A stretch of DNA of 64,000 bases. Origin: CAZCGA01 sp964498075. GTDB lineage: Bacteria > Desulfobacterota > Binatia > HRBIN30. The DNA lies in assembly GCA_964498075.1 (NCBI GenBank), contig CAZCGA010000010.1, positions 1-64,000 on the forward strand. The letters run 5' to 3'. A program made the translations under genes and the position numbers. Below the pieces are notes generated by a model. It had not been told where the DNA came from, searched no databases, and was given only the letters and a program-made list of their open reading frames with translations. Position 1 is the stretch's first letter. Each line of letters opens with the position of its first letter. Below are positions 1-6,993 of this stretch, piece after piece.

Positions 1-50
1 GCCGGCACCCGGGGAAAAATATTTTCAGGCGACGAACTGCGGAAGTTGGG

Positions 51-509
51 CTAGCCCCGGCGCGTTCGCTTCCGCGAAGGCTGGCCCGGGAAGACATCGA
101 ACTCGTATCGGTAGTAGCCATGGTCATCCTGCGTGAGCAACCGGATCTGGATGCCGGTTTGTCGGGGACGGATGTGCAGCATCTTGCAGCGTTGCACCCA
201 GGCCTTCACCGTCAGTCGCAGCCAATCGAAGACATCGTCGTCCCAGCGGGCGCGCACCTGAACCATGTCGAAGCGCGCCAGGCCACGCTCCAGAGCATCC
301 TTCAAACGCCCCAGGTCGGGCGCTGATGCAGGATACCCGGACTGAACGTTCGCAGTTGCGAAAGCCCCTTGACCGCCGATGGCCGCGCCGAGGTTTCCTA
401 CGATGCGTCGGAACTGGCTTTGCCGCACGTCCATTCCGCTTCGCGGCGGTTCCTGCACCCTCGGAAGTCGCGGCAAGCGAACGACCGTTGCCTTCTCCTT
501 GGTTGCCAT
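51..509 (-). CDS. Hypothetical protein, 152 aa
   Basis: I do not recognise the family. The product is basic at the N-terminus (many K/R in the first 40 residues), has no membrane segment or signal peptide, and ends in an aromatic-rich stretch (YYRYEFDVFPGQ) followed by a basic tail. It looks like a small folded cytosolic or DNA-associated protein. The ATG at 509 is preceded by a purine-rich GGTAGGG, which supports this start. A second minus-strand frame (124-552) overlaps it but reads as low-quality Arg/Gly/Ala sequence and was not chosen. Its neighbour upstream in transcription is the decayed ATPase fragment, so it may be part of a small accessory patch with hepT/mntA. Function unknown. Confidence 0.6.
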   Translation of the reverse strand: MATKEKATVVRLPRLPRVQEPPRSGMDVRQSQFRRIVGNLGAAIGGQGAFATANVQSGYPASAPDLGRLKDALERGLARFDMVQVRARWDDDVFDWLRLTVKAWVQRCKMLHIRPRQTGIQIRLLTQDDHGYYRYEFDVFPGQPSRKRTRRG

Positions 510-655
510 GTCGAACGCACCCTACCAACGCTTCCGCGTTCGCTCCAGCCACGCTGTTCCACGCTGTTCCAGTCTGCAGGTCACGAACCGAGACGCTTGG
601 GAGAAGGAGTACGGCTTTCCACCACCGCAGGGGGGAGAGAGGGCACCACGCATCG

Positions 656-777
656 CTACCGCTCCAAACGCCGCTCGGTGAGGGTCAGCACCTCTACCAT
701 CCGCTCCAGCACGCTGCCGTGCTGCGGATGCGGCAATGAATGGAGGACGATCTCCTTGGCGAGCAGCGCGGTGAGCG
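656..777 (-). pseudogene. Decayed 3' fragment of the GHKL-ATPase gene
   Basis: Read on the minus strand, this stretch encodes LTALLAKEIVLHSLPHPQHG and continues to the ending TERRLER plus stop. It matches the last ~39 codons of the intact ATPase gene at 1652-3511, with only a few amino-acid changes. At DNA level about 120 bp align with 1652-1773, with roughly one mismatch in seven. Homology stops abruptly upstream (around 777), and no start codon or other part of the gene is present. This is a partial duplicate, and the hepT/mntA pair lies between it and the intact copy. Confidence 0.8.
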
Positions 778-835
778 AACCGCCATCCCTTCTTCAGAGG
801 CAGTCAGGTCTGCCAATAGATGCGCGCAATCTCCG

Positions 836-1183
836 TCAGGCCGTGACTTCCTGCCGCAAAATGTCTTGGAGTTGGCGCCGTAGCTCCGGCATCTTCGTCG
901 TCGCCACGTCCCACACTATGTCGTAGTCGACACCGAAGTAGCCGTGAATGAGGCGATCGCGCATTCCCGCCATCACGCGCCATTCAATGCTGGCGTGGCG
1001 GTTCCTGAACTCGGGCGGCACCTTCTTCACCGCTTCCCCAATCACCTCGATGCTGCGCACGAAGGCCCGCTTCAGCGTCTCATCGCGTGCGAACTTCTCC
1101 TTGCTCAACACGCTGGCCTTGGAGGTGAGGTACTCGGCCTCGTGGAGCATGTGGCGGATGTACTCAAGCGGCGAGTGCGACAT
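836..1183 (-). CDS. hepT: HepT-like HEPN toxin (DUF86)
   Basis: All-helical protein of about 115 aa of the HEPN/DUF86 family. The family's active-site signature R-x4-6-H-x-Y is visible near the C-terminus in RDRLIHGYFGVDY. Known HepT proteins are the toxin of HepT/MntA type VII toxin-antitoxin systems: they act as RNases and are silenced when the partner nucleotidyltransferase AMPylates the tyrosine of this motif. The gene overlaps the end of mntA by about 20 bp, which is the usual coupled arrangement. I start at the ATG giving MSHSP; an ATG four codons upstream (1195) is also possible. Context between two copies of an ATPase 3' end suggests acquisition as a cassette. Confidence 0.85.
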   Translation of the reverse strand: MSHSPLEYIRHMLHEAEYLTSKASVLSKEKFARDETLKRAFVRSIEVIGEAVKKVPPEFRNRHASIEWRVMAGMRDRLIHGYFGVDYDIVWDVATTKMPELRRQLQDILRQEVTA

Positions 1184-1481
1184 CCTCCACCTCATCGAGA
1201 ATGTGAGGCCGGAGGTACGGGCTCAGCGATTCCGTTGTCACCAGCTCGACACGGCGCCGCAACAGGTCCTCCAGGAGAAAGGACAACGCCATGAAGTTGT
1301 CGAACGTCTTCTTCCCTGGCTCGAATTCGACCAGCAGGTCGACATCACTCTCGGCGCGCTGCTGACCCCGCACAAAGGAGCCAAACAACCCGAGCCGCCT
1401 TACACCGAACCCCCGTATCAAATCGCGGTTGTCGCAAAGGACCCCGAGGATGTCCTGTTTGGTCGTGATGGCCGTGTTCAT
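1164..1481 (-). CDS. mntA: MntA-like minimal nucleotidyltransferase antitoxin
   Basis: A 105-aa minimal nucleotidyltransferase with the diagnostic GS-x10-DxD motif: GSFVRGQQRAESDVD followed by the acidic strand LLVEF. The third catalytic acidic residue is probably the E in RRVELVT. In HepT/MntA pairs this protein transfers AMP from ATP to the HEPN toxin and so acts as antitoxin. I chose the ATG at 1481 (MNTAITTKQ) rather than a GTG-type extension to 1586, because the added 35 residues are not protein-like and the family starts here. Transcribed first, overlapping hepT. The family assignment is firm; that this pair is active is inferred from the intact motifs. Confidence 0.87.
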   Translation of the reverse strand: MNTAITTKQDILGVLCDNRDLIRGFGVRRLGLFGSFVRGQQRAESDVDLLVEFEPGKKTFDNFMALSFLLEDLLRRRVELVTTESLSPYLRPHILDEVEDVALAA

Positions 1482-1651
1482 CGCACCCACTGCTGCCAAT
1501 AGCTCACTCGGTCCGTGCAGTCCAACTGACGCCCTCCGAACTGGCTGCGGGCAAGCGGCGACGCGCGAGTGCTCCCGCTCACACATGTTGTTCTTCTACG
1601 CCTTGTCCAGCCACGGCTGAACGAAGTCCTTCTGCGCGTCAAAACGCTTCC

Positions 1652-3511
1652 CTACCGCTCCAGCCGCCGCTCGGTGATCGTCAGCACCTCCACCATGCGC
1701 TCCAGCACGCTGGCGTGCTGCGGGTGCGGGAAGGAGTGCAGGACGATCTCTTTGGCTAGGAGCGCGGTGAGATAGCGCAGCTTGCGGCGGCTGCTTTCAC
1801 TGGCGATCAGATAGTCGCGATGGCCGGCGTTGACCTGCCACTGGCCGTCGCGGAAACGCGAGCGCCAGTTTGAGGTGGGCTCGTTGACGAACTCCGGTTG
1901 CGGGATGCCCGCCTGCGGTGCGGGCTCGGCCCGCTCTTCCACCACCTCGACGATCGCCTCGGCGCTGGTGTGACGATCCGCCTGGGTGGCAACCACCCAC
2001 ACCGTCACGGTCTCACACTCCTCGCCGGCGCGGAACGTTGCGTCACGAGAGCTGCCTTCGATCTGACTGTGCTCGGAGCTGCAGGCCCAGGTGAAGTCCA
2101 TGGGCTCACGGATCTCGCGCCGCTCGGCGTCGCGCGGATACGCCCGCAGACGGCGTGCGCCGAGCAAGGGCACGCGCGCCGACGGCGGCACGATCTCCAC
2201 CGATGCCAGCGGCCCCGGCGGGAACAGCTCGACCGGCTCCTCCGTGTCAGTGCCCGCGCCAACTTCGGTGGCTTCGCCGGGTGCGGGCTCCGCTACGCCG
2301 CTCGGCGCCGGCTCGTCTTGTCCGCCGGCGGGCGTGGCAGCCGCGCCGCTGCTTACCGGCATGCGCGCCGCCTCATCTTGAACGGCGAAGAAGTCGTACT
2401 CCGGCGCCAGGCGCGAGAGATCTCGGAAGGCGCGCTGCAGCTGCTTGAGGAGATCCGCCTCCAACTCGGAGGCGAGCCGTTCGTGCTCGTGGGCGAGAAT
2501 GGAGTCGATCGGCTCCTCGATACACGTCACCGCCGCCGCAAAGGCGGCGGCCGCGTCATTGGGCTGCACGCCGCGACGGGTGCCGGGCGCGACATCAAAG
2601 CCGGCGAAATCGAGCATGCCCGTGAGCCGGCCGCTGCTCCAGGGCGGTCGACGAAAGTCGACCAGCTCGAACTCGCACAGGTCGTCGTAGACCACCGTCC
2701 CGGCGCACGAGACCATCACTTGTGCGGGCTCGTGTTCGCCCTCCGGTAAGACGTACAGCTCAACGCGAAGCGCTCCGTACGGTGTGTCGATGCTTTCCGG
2801 CAGCGGTAGCGGCTGGCCCGGATACCGCACAGGCTGGACCGTCAGCAGCTTCGGCGCGTGGCCGCGTGCGACGCGGTCGTGAACCGTGATGACCACGGAC
2901 CGCGCCAACAGCTGCCCGCGGAGCTCCGCGGCGAGGTAGTCCGCAATGCGCCGCCCACCCAGACTCACGAATGCCGGCCGGTGCAGCTGGCGCACGACCA
3001 CTTCGGTCCATGTGCCGCGTAACGGCAGGCGGCCACGCAGGCGCTCGATCTGGAAGCGTGGCTCATCTTCCGTGAGGCGCAAGGCCCACGCTTCGGAGTC
3101 GTTGACCTGCGAGCGCATCTCGAAGTGCGTGCCGATCGACCAAAAGCCGAGCAAGCCGATGCCGTACTTGCCCTGCAACATCAGCTCGCGGCGTTGCTCG
3201 AGCGTCAGGTTGCGTTTGCGCGAGTGGCCGATGTGCGTCGCGATGTAGCCGAGCGCGTCCTCCCGGGTCATCTCGGGCAGCACACCGCCGCCGTCATCGA
3301 TGACGTGCAGCGTCGTCACACCGCGTTCGCGGGCGCGGACGATCTGCACCTTGCTGGCACCCGCATCGAGCGAGTTCTGCACCAACTCGGCGAGGGCTTT
3401 GCGCGGATCGTTCTGCGAGCGCGCCAGCCAGCGGATCAGCTCGAACGGATCCGCCGGCCTAAGATTGCCGGTGATGGCACCGGAACGCTTGCGGGCCGCA
3501 CGACTCGCCAT
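1652..3511 (-). CDS. GHKL/Hsp90-type ATP-binding protein, 619 aa
   Basis: The N-terminal ~200 residues form a GHKL ATPase fold: N-box ELVQNSLDAG with N46, G1 box DDGGG at 72-76, and a G2-like glycine loop GKYGIGLLG at 114-122. This is the Bergerat ATP site seen in Hsp90, MutL and gyrase B. The middle (about 380-450) is a low-complexity acidic/Pro linker. It is followed by an Ig-like stretch (SVEIVPPSARV) and a C-terminal helical region whose last 39 residues are duplicated at 656-777. There is no kinase H-box, so it is not a histidine kinase. Many such 'ATP-binding protein, HSP90-like' proteins are known only by homology. Substrate and partners are unknown. Confidence 0.8.
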   Translation of the reverse strand: MASRAARKRSGAITGNLRPADPFELIRWLARSQNDPRKALAELVQNSLDAGASKVQIVRARERGVTTLHVIDDGGGVLPEMTREDALGYIATHIGHSRKRNLTLEQRRELMLQGKYGIGLLGFWSIGTHFEMRSQVNDSEAWALRLTEDEPRFQIERLRGRLPLRGTWTEVVVRQLHRPAFVSLGGRRIADYLAAELRGQLLARSVVITVHDRVARGHAPKLLTVQPVRYPGQPLPLPESIDTPYGALRVELYVLPEGEHEPAQVMVSCAGTVVYDDLCEFELVDFRRPPWSSGRLTGMLDFAGFDVAPGTRRGVQPNDAAAAFAAAVTCIEEPIDSILAHEHERLASELEADLLKQLQRAFRDLSRLAPEYDFFAVQDEAARMPVSSGAAATPAGGQDEPAPSGVAEPAPGEATEVGAGTDTEEPVELFPPGPLASVEIVPPSARVPLLGARRLRAYPRDAERREIREPMDFTWACSSEHSQIEGSSRDATFRAGEECETVTVWVVATQADRHTSAEAIVEVVEERAEPAPQAGIPQPEFVNEPTSNWRSRFRDGQWQVNAGHRDYLIASESSRRKLRYLTALLAKEIVLHSFPHPQHASVLERMVEVLTITERRLER

Positions 3512-3546
3512 ACCGGCGGGTTAGCACGCCCGTGCGTTGGGACCAA

Positions 3547-3574
3547 GGATCGACAGGGAAGGATCGACAGGGAA
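3547..3574. repeat. 14-bp perfect tandem duplication
   Basis: GGATCGACAGGGAA occurs twice back to back in the short gap between the ATPase gene and the phosphotriesterase-family gene. It is non-coding and probably a replication slippage product. No palindrome or operator-like symmetry is evident. Confidence 0.9.
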
Positions 3575-3601
3575 GCGCGGATGCGGGGTCCGCCGAGTCA
3601 G

Positions 3602-4561
3602 TCAACCCTGAAAGAAGCGCCGCGGGTTGTCGATGAGCATCGCGTCGATCTTGGCCTGCGGTACTCCCGCTTCGCGCAGCGCCGGGATGATGTTCTTGAA
3701 GACGTGTGTCGGGTTCCAGTTGGGGAGGATCTCGGCGGGCAAGGCCAGCGGGCGGCCGCGCCAGCACCAGACGGTGTCGTGCGACAAGACGATCTGGTTC
3801 TGGAAGCCGATGCCGAGCAAACCGATGAGCGCCGCCTTTCGCAGCCGGTCGGGCTGCAGGATCTCCAGGCCGAAGCGGTCGAAGCCCAGCATGCAGCCGC
3901 GGTCGAGCATGTCGACGTGGTAGCGCAGGTCGGCGCTGCCGCAGGAGTGGCCGATGATGACGTGCTTCAGGTCGACGCCTTCCGCCGCGAAGATGTCGAG
4001 CTGCTCGCGGCCCATGCTGCCTTCATCAGTGTGCGTCGTGATGCGCGCCCGCGTCGCTTTCGCGGCGCGCGCCGCCGCGCGCAGCACCATCTCCTCATAC
4101 GCCGAGATCTTGTGCGCCTGCGTGGCCACCTTGAGGATACCGGCTTTGATGCCGCTGCCGCCGATGCCTTCGGTGAGCTCTTTGACGAACGTCTCGGTCA
4201 TCTCGCTCACCGCATCGCCGAACTGCGCGCGGAACTTGAAGTACGCCGGCGCGCCCTGATCCTCCTTGTACAAGCCGGTGGCGCAGATGATGTTCACCTG
4301 CGCGGCCTGCGCCACCTCGGCCATGAACTCGGCATCGCGTGCGAGATCGATGGGGCAGGGGTCGAGGAAGGTGCGCATGCCGAGCGCTTTCAGCTCCTGC
4401 ATGCGGTCGACACACATCTTGAGCGTTTCTTTGCGCTGGAACGGCGGCGCTGCGGTGTCGGTCTCCCAGCCGGGCCAGCCGATGAGCAGATGCTCGTGCA
4501 TCAGGGTGACGCCGAGGTCGTCGGGCGTGCAGGTTCCGAGAACGGTGTTGATCGTTGCCAT
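3602..4561 (-). CDS. Phosphotriesterase-family metallohydrolase
   Basis: A 319-aa amidohydrolase-superfamily TIM barrel of the phosphotriesterase (PTE) branch. All binuclear metal ligands of the family are visible: HxH in MHEHL (H22, H24), the carboxylated lysine in GILK (K144), H177 in TTHTDEG, H205 in IIGHSCG, and the final aspartate D262 in LSHD. Family members hydrolyse lactones (including acyl-homoserine lactones), phosphotriesters or related esters. Which of these applies cannot be read from the sequence. There is no signal peptide, so it is cytosolic. It lies 16 bp downstream of acyP and reads in the same direction, so it may be the last gene of a ligA-acyP transcript. Confidence 0.88.
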   Translation of the reverse strand: MATINTVLGTCTPDDLGVTLMHEHLLIGWPGWETDTAAPPFQRKETLKMCVDRMQELKALGMRTFLDPCPIDLARDAEFMAEVAQAAQVNIICATGLYKEDQGAPAYFKFRAQFGDAVSEMTETFVKELTEGIGGSGIKAGILKVATQAHKISAYEEMVLRAAARAAKATRARITTHTDEGSMGREQLDIFAAEGVDLKHVIIGHSCGSADLRYHVDMLDRGCMLGFDRFGLEILQPDRLRKAALIGLLGIGFQNQIVLSHDTVWCWRGRPLALPAEILPNWNPTHVFKNIIPALREAGVPQAKIDAMLIDNPRRFFQG

Positions 4562-4577
4562 GATGATCCTCCTTCAC

Positions 4578-4889
4578 TCAATGCCGTATGCGGAAGCCGT
4601 CGAACTCGCCGCGGTACGGTTCCCACTGCTGCTCGATGTTGGTCACGAGCGCTCCCCGCGGTCCTGCATGACACCAAGTCACCAGTCGGCGCAAGCGGTC
4701 TTCGGCACCCTCGGCGAGCAGCTCGACGTCGCCGTCGGGCGTATTGCGCACCCAGCCGGTCAGCCCCAGCTGCTGCGCCTCGTCGAGCGCCGAGTAGCGG
4801 AACCCGACTCCCTGTACCCGCCCTCTGATGCGCACGCGGACGCGCGATAGTGATTCGGGCTCGTGACTCGTGTCGTCCCTCCCCAGCAC
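4578..4889 (-). CDS. acyP: Acylphosphatase
   Basis: A 103-aa protein with the acylphosphatase alpha/beta sandwich. The phosphate loop GRVQGVGFR carries the catalytic arginine R31, and the second motif GWVRNTPDGDVE carries N49. The enzyme hydrolyses carboxyl-phosphate bonds such as in acetyl- or carbamoyl-phosphate. About 15 residues at the N-terminus precede the usual domain start, so translation might begin further in, but no better ATG is present. Start and ligA stop are only 2 bp apart, which argues for one transcript with ligA. Confidence 0.92.
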   Translation of the reverse strand: MLGRDDTSHEPESLSRVRVRIRGRVQGVGFRYSALDEAQQLGLTGWVRNTPDGDVELLAEGAEDRLRRLVTWCHAGPRGALVTNIEQQWEPYRGEFDGFRIRH

Positions 4890-4891
4890 CG

Positions 4892-6922
4892 TCAGCGCTT
4901 CTCCAGCAGCTCGCGGAGTTGTGCTTCCTCCAATATTGTGAGGCCGAGCTTGCGGGCTTTGTCGAGCTTCGAGCCCGGTTCCTCCCCGACCACGACGTAG
5001 TCCGTGCTCTTGCTCACGCTCGAGGTGACGCGTCCGCCGTGCGCCTCGATGTCACGGGCGACAGTCTCGCGGGGCACGGACAGCGCGCCGGTGAGGACGA
5101 TGGTCTTGCCGGCGAGCTTGCCGGTGCGGGCGCGGCGCTCGGCCGTCGGATGCAAGCCGGCGGCGATGAGCCGTTTGACGACGGCCTGGTTCTGCTTGAG
5201 CGAGAAGAAGGCGCGGATCTCGCGTGCGGTCTCGGGGCCGATGTCGCGCACCGTTAGCAACTCCTCCTCGGATGCCTTCTCGAGCGCCTCGATGCTGCCA
5301 AAATGCTCGGCCAGCACCTCGGCCATGTGCTCGCCGACCTGTGGGATGCCCAAGCCGTTGATGAAGCGGGCCAACGTGGTGCGTTTGCTGCCTTCAATGG
5401 CGTCAAGGATGTTCTGGGCCGACTTCTCCGCCATGCGTTCGAGGTCGACGAGTTGTTGCTTGCTCAGGCGGTAGAGGTCGGCGACGTTCCTGACCAAGCC
5501 CGTGTCGATGAGCTGCGCCACCAGCTTGTCGCCGAGCCCGTCGATGTTGAGCGCGTGCTTCGAGGCGAAGTGGCGCACCGTCTCGCGCAGCTTCGCCGGA
5601 CAGCTCATGCCGATGCAGCGGTACGCAGCCGCGCCCTCTTCGCGGACCACCTTGCTGCCGCACACCGGGCAGTTCCCGGGCATGTGGAACTTGCGCTCCT
5701 TGCCGGTGCGTGCGCGCTTCACGACCTCGACGACATATGGGATCACGTCGCCGGCGCGCTCGATGAGGACGGTGTCGCCGATGCGCACGTCCTTGCGCTC
5801 CACCTCATCCATGTTGTGCAGCGACGCGTTGGAGATGGTGACGCCTGCAACCTCCACCGGTTCGAGCTCGGCCACCGGCGTGATCGTCCCCGTCCGCCCG
5901 ACCGACGGCACGATCGCCTTGACGCGTGTCGTGCCCTGCTGCGCTTTGAACTTGTAGGCGATCGCCCAGCGCGGCGAGCGTGACACTTCGCCGAGCTGGC
6001 GCTGCACTGCGAAACTGTTGACCTTCGCCACGACGCCGTCGACCTCGTACGGCAAGTCGGTGCGCTGCGCCGCCATGTCGCGGTGATACTGGACCACGGC
6101 GTCGCCGCCGCGGCATGGCGTGTTCAGCGAGTTGGTCTTCAAGCCCCAGGCACGTAGGGTTTCCAAGAACGCCCAGTGTGTCGGGAAGTCCAGGCCAACA
6201 ATCTCACCGGGGGCGTAGCAGAACATGTCGAGCGGCCGCTCGGCGGTGATCCGCGAGTCGAGCTGGCGCAGCGAGCCGGCGGCGGCGTTGCGCGGGTTGG
6301 CGAACACCGGCTCGCCCCGCTTGGTGCGCTCGGCGTTGAGCTGGTCGAACGCCGCCTTCGGAAAGATGACCTCGCCGCGGACTTCCAGCCGGCGCGGAGT
6401 GGCGGCCGCGTGGCGTTCGCGCCGCAGGCGCAGCGGGACGCTGCGGATCGTCTTGACGTTCGCGGTGACGTTCTCGCCGTTGATGCCGTCGCCGCGTGTC
6501 GACGCGACCGTCAGCTCGCCGTTTTCGTAGACCAGCTCGATGGCGAGGCCGTCGAGCTTCGGCTCGGCGACGTACTCGATCGGCCGGTCGGTCTTCAACG
6601 TGCGGCGGACGCGCTCGTCGAACTCGCGGAACTCCTCCTCGCTCATGGCGTTGTTGAGCGAGAGCATCGGGAGGCTGTGGCGCACCGTCTCGAACTTCGC
6701 GGCGGGCGGCGCGCCGACGCGCTGCGTCGGGGAGGCGGGGCTGCGCAGCTCCGGGTGCGCTTCCTCGAGCACCACCAGACGGCGGAACATGCGGTCGTAC
6801 TCTGCGTCGGAGATCTCTGGGGCGTCGAGCACGTGGTACCGGTGGTTGTGATGATCAATGGCTTGCCGCAGCTCTTCGATCTGGCGCGCAATGTCGGGCG
6901 CGGAAGACACCTTGCGAGGCAC
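4892..6922 (-). CDS. ligA: NAD-dependent DNA ligase
   Basis: Full-length 676-aa LigA. In order: domain Ia (Tyr/His-rich NMN-binding segment, NHRYHVLDAPEISDAEYD); adenylation domain with the KxDG motif in EPKLDG (K122 is the AMP-accepting lysine); OB-fold; four-cysteine zinc finger (CPVCG … CIGMSC); helix-hairpin-helix repeats (GLGIPQVGEHMAEVLAEHFG); and a C-terminal BRCT domain (LAGKTIVLTGALSVPRE). It seals nicks during replication and repair using NAD+. A sigma-70-like promoter lies so close to the ATG that the transcript would be nearly leaderless. acyP follows immediately. Confidence 0.97.
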   Translation of the reverse strand: MPRKVSSAPDIARQIEELRQAIDHHNHRYHVLDAPEISDAEYDRMFRRLVVLEEAHPELRSPASPTQRVGAPPAAKFETVRHSLPMLSLNNAMSEEEFREFDERVRRTLKTDRPIEYVAEPKLDGLAIELVYENGELTVASTRGDGINGENVTANVKTIRSVPLRLRRERHAAATPRRLEVRGEVIFPKAAFDQLNAERTKRGEPVFANPRNAAAGSLRQLDSRITAERPLDMFCYAPGEIVGLDFPTHWAFLETLRAWGLKTNSLNTPCRGGDAVVQYHRDMAAQRTDLPYEVDGVVAKVNSFAVQRQLGEVSRSPRWAIAYKFKAQQGTTRVKAIVPSVGRTGTITPVAELEPVEVAGVTISNASLHNMDEVERKDVRIGDTVLIERAGDVIPYVVEVVKRARTGKERKFHMPGNCPVCGSKVVREEGAAAYRCIGMSCPAKLRETVRHFASKHALNIDGLGDKLVAQLIDTGLVRNVADLYRLSKQQLVDLERMAEKSAQNILDAIEGSKRTTLARFINGLGIPQVGEHMAEVLAEHFGSIEALEKASEEELLTVRDIGPETAREIRAFFSLKQNQAVVKRLIAAGLHPTAERRARTGKLAGKTIVLTGALSVPRETVARDIEAHGGRVTSSVSKSTDYVVVGEEPGSKLDKARKLGLTILEEAQLRELLEKR

Positions 6923-6929
6923 GGCGCTT

Positions 6930-6957
6930 ACTATACTGGCTGCACCTCGGCTGGCAA
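6930..6957 (-). promoter_or_regulatory. Possible sigma-70 promoter of ligA
   Basis: On the minus strand TTGCCA (6952-6957) is followed after 16 bp by TATAGT (6930-6935), five of six matches in each box. A start site 6-7 bp further on would fall at about 6923, right at the ligA ATG (6922). Inference from consensus only. Confidence 0.4.
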
Positions 6958-6993
6958 TCAGCGACTGGTTTCCGCAAGCCAGTGACTTGACTT

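Noticed and set aside
3125..4828. 567-codon plus-strand frame opposite the ATPase, phosphotriesterase and acyP genes
   Set aside because: Crosses three real genes and two intergenic gaps on the other strand; composition is not protein-like.
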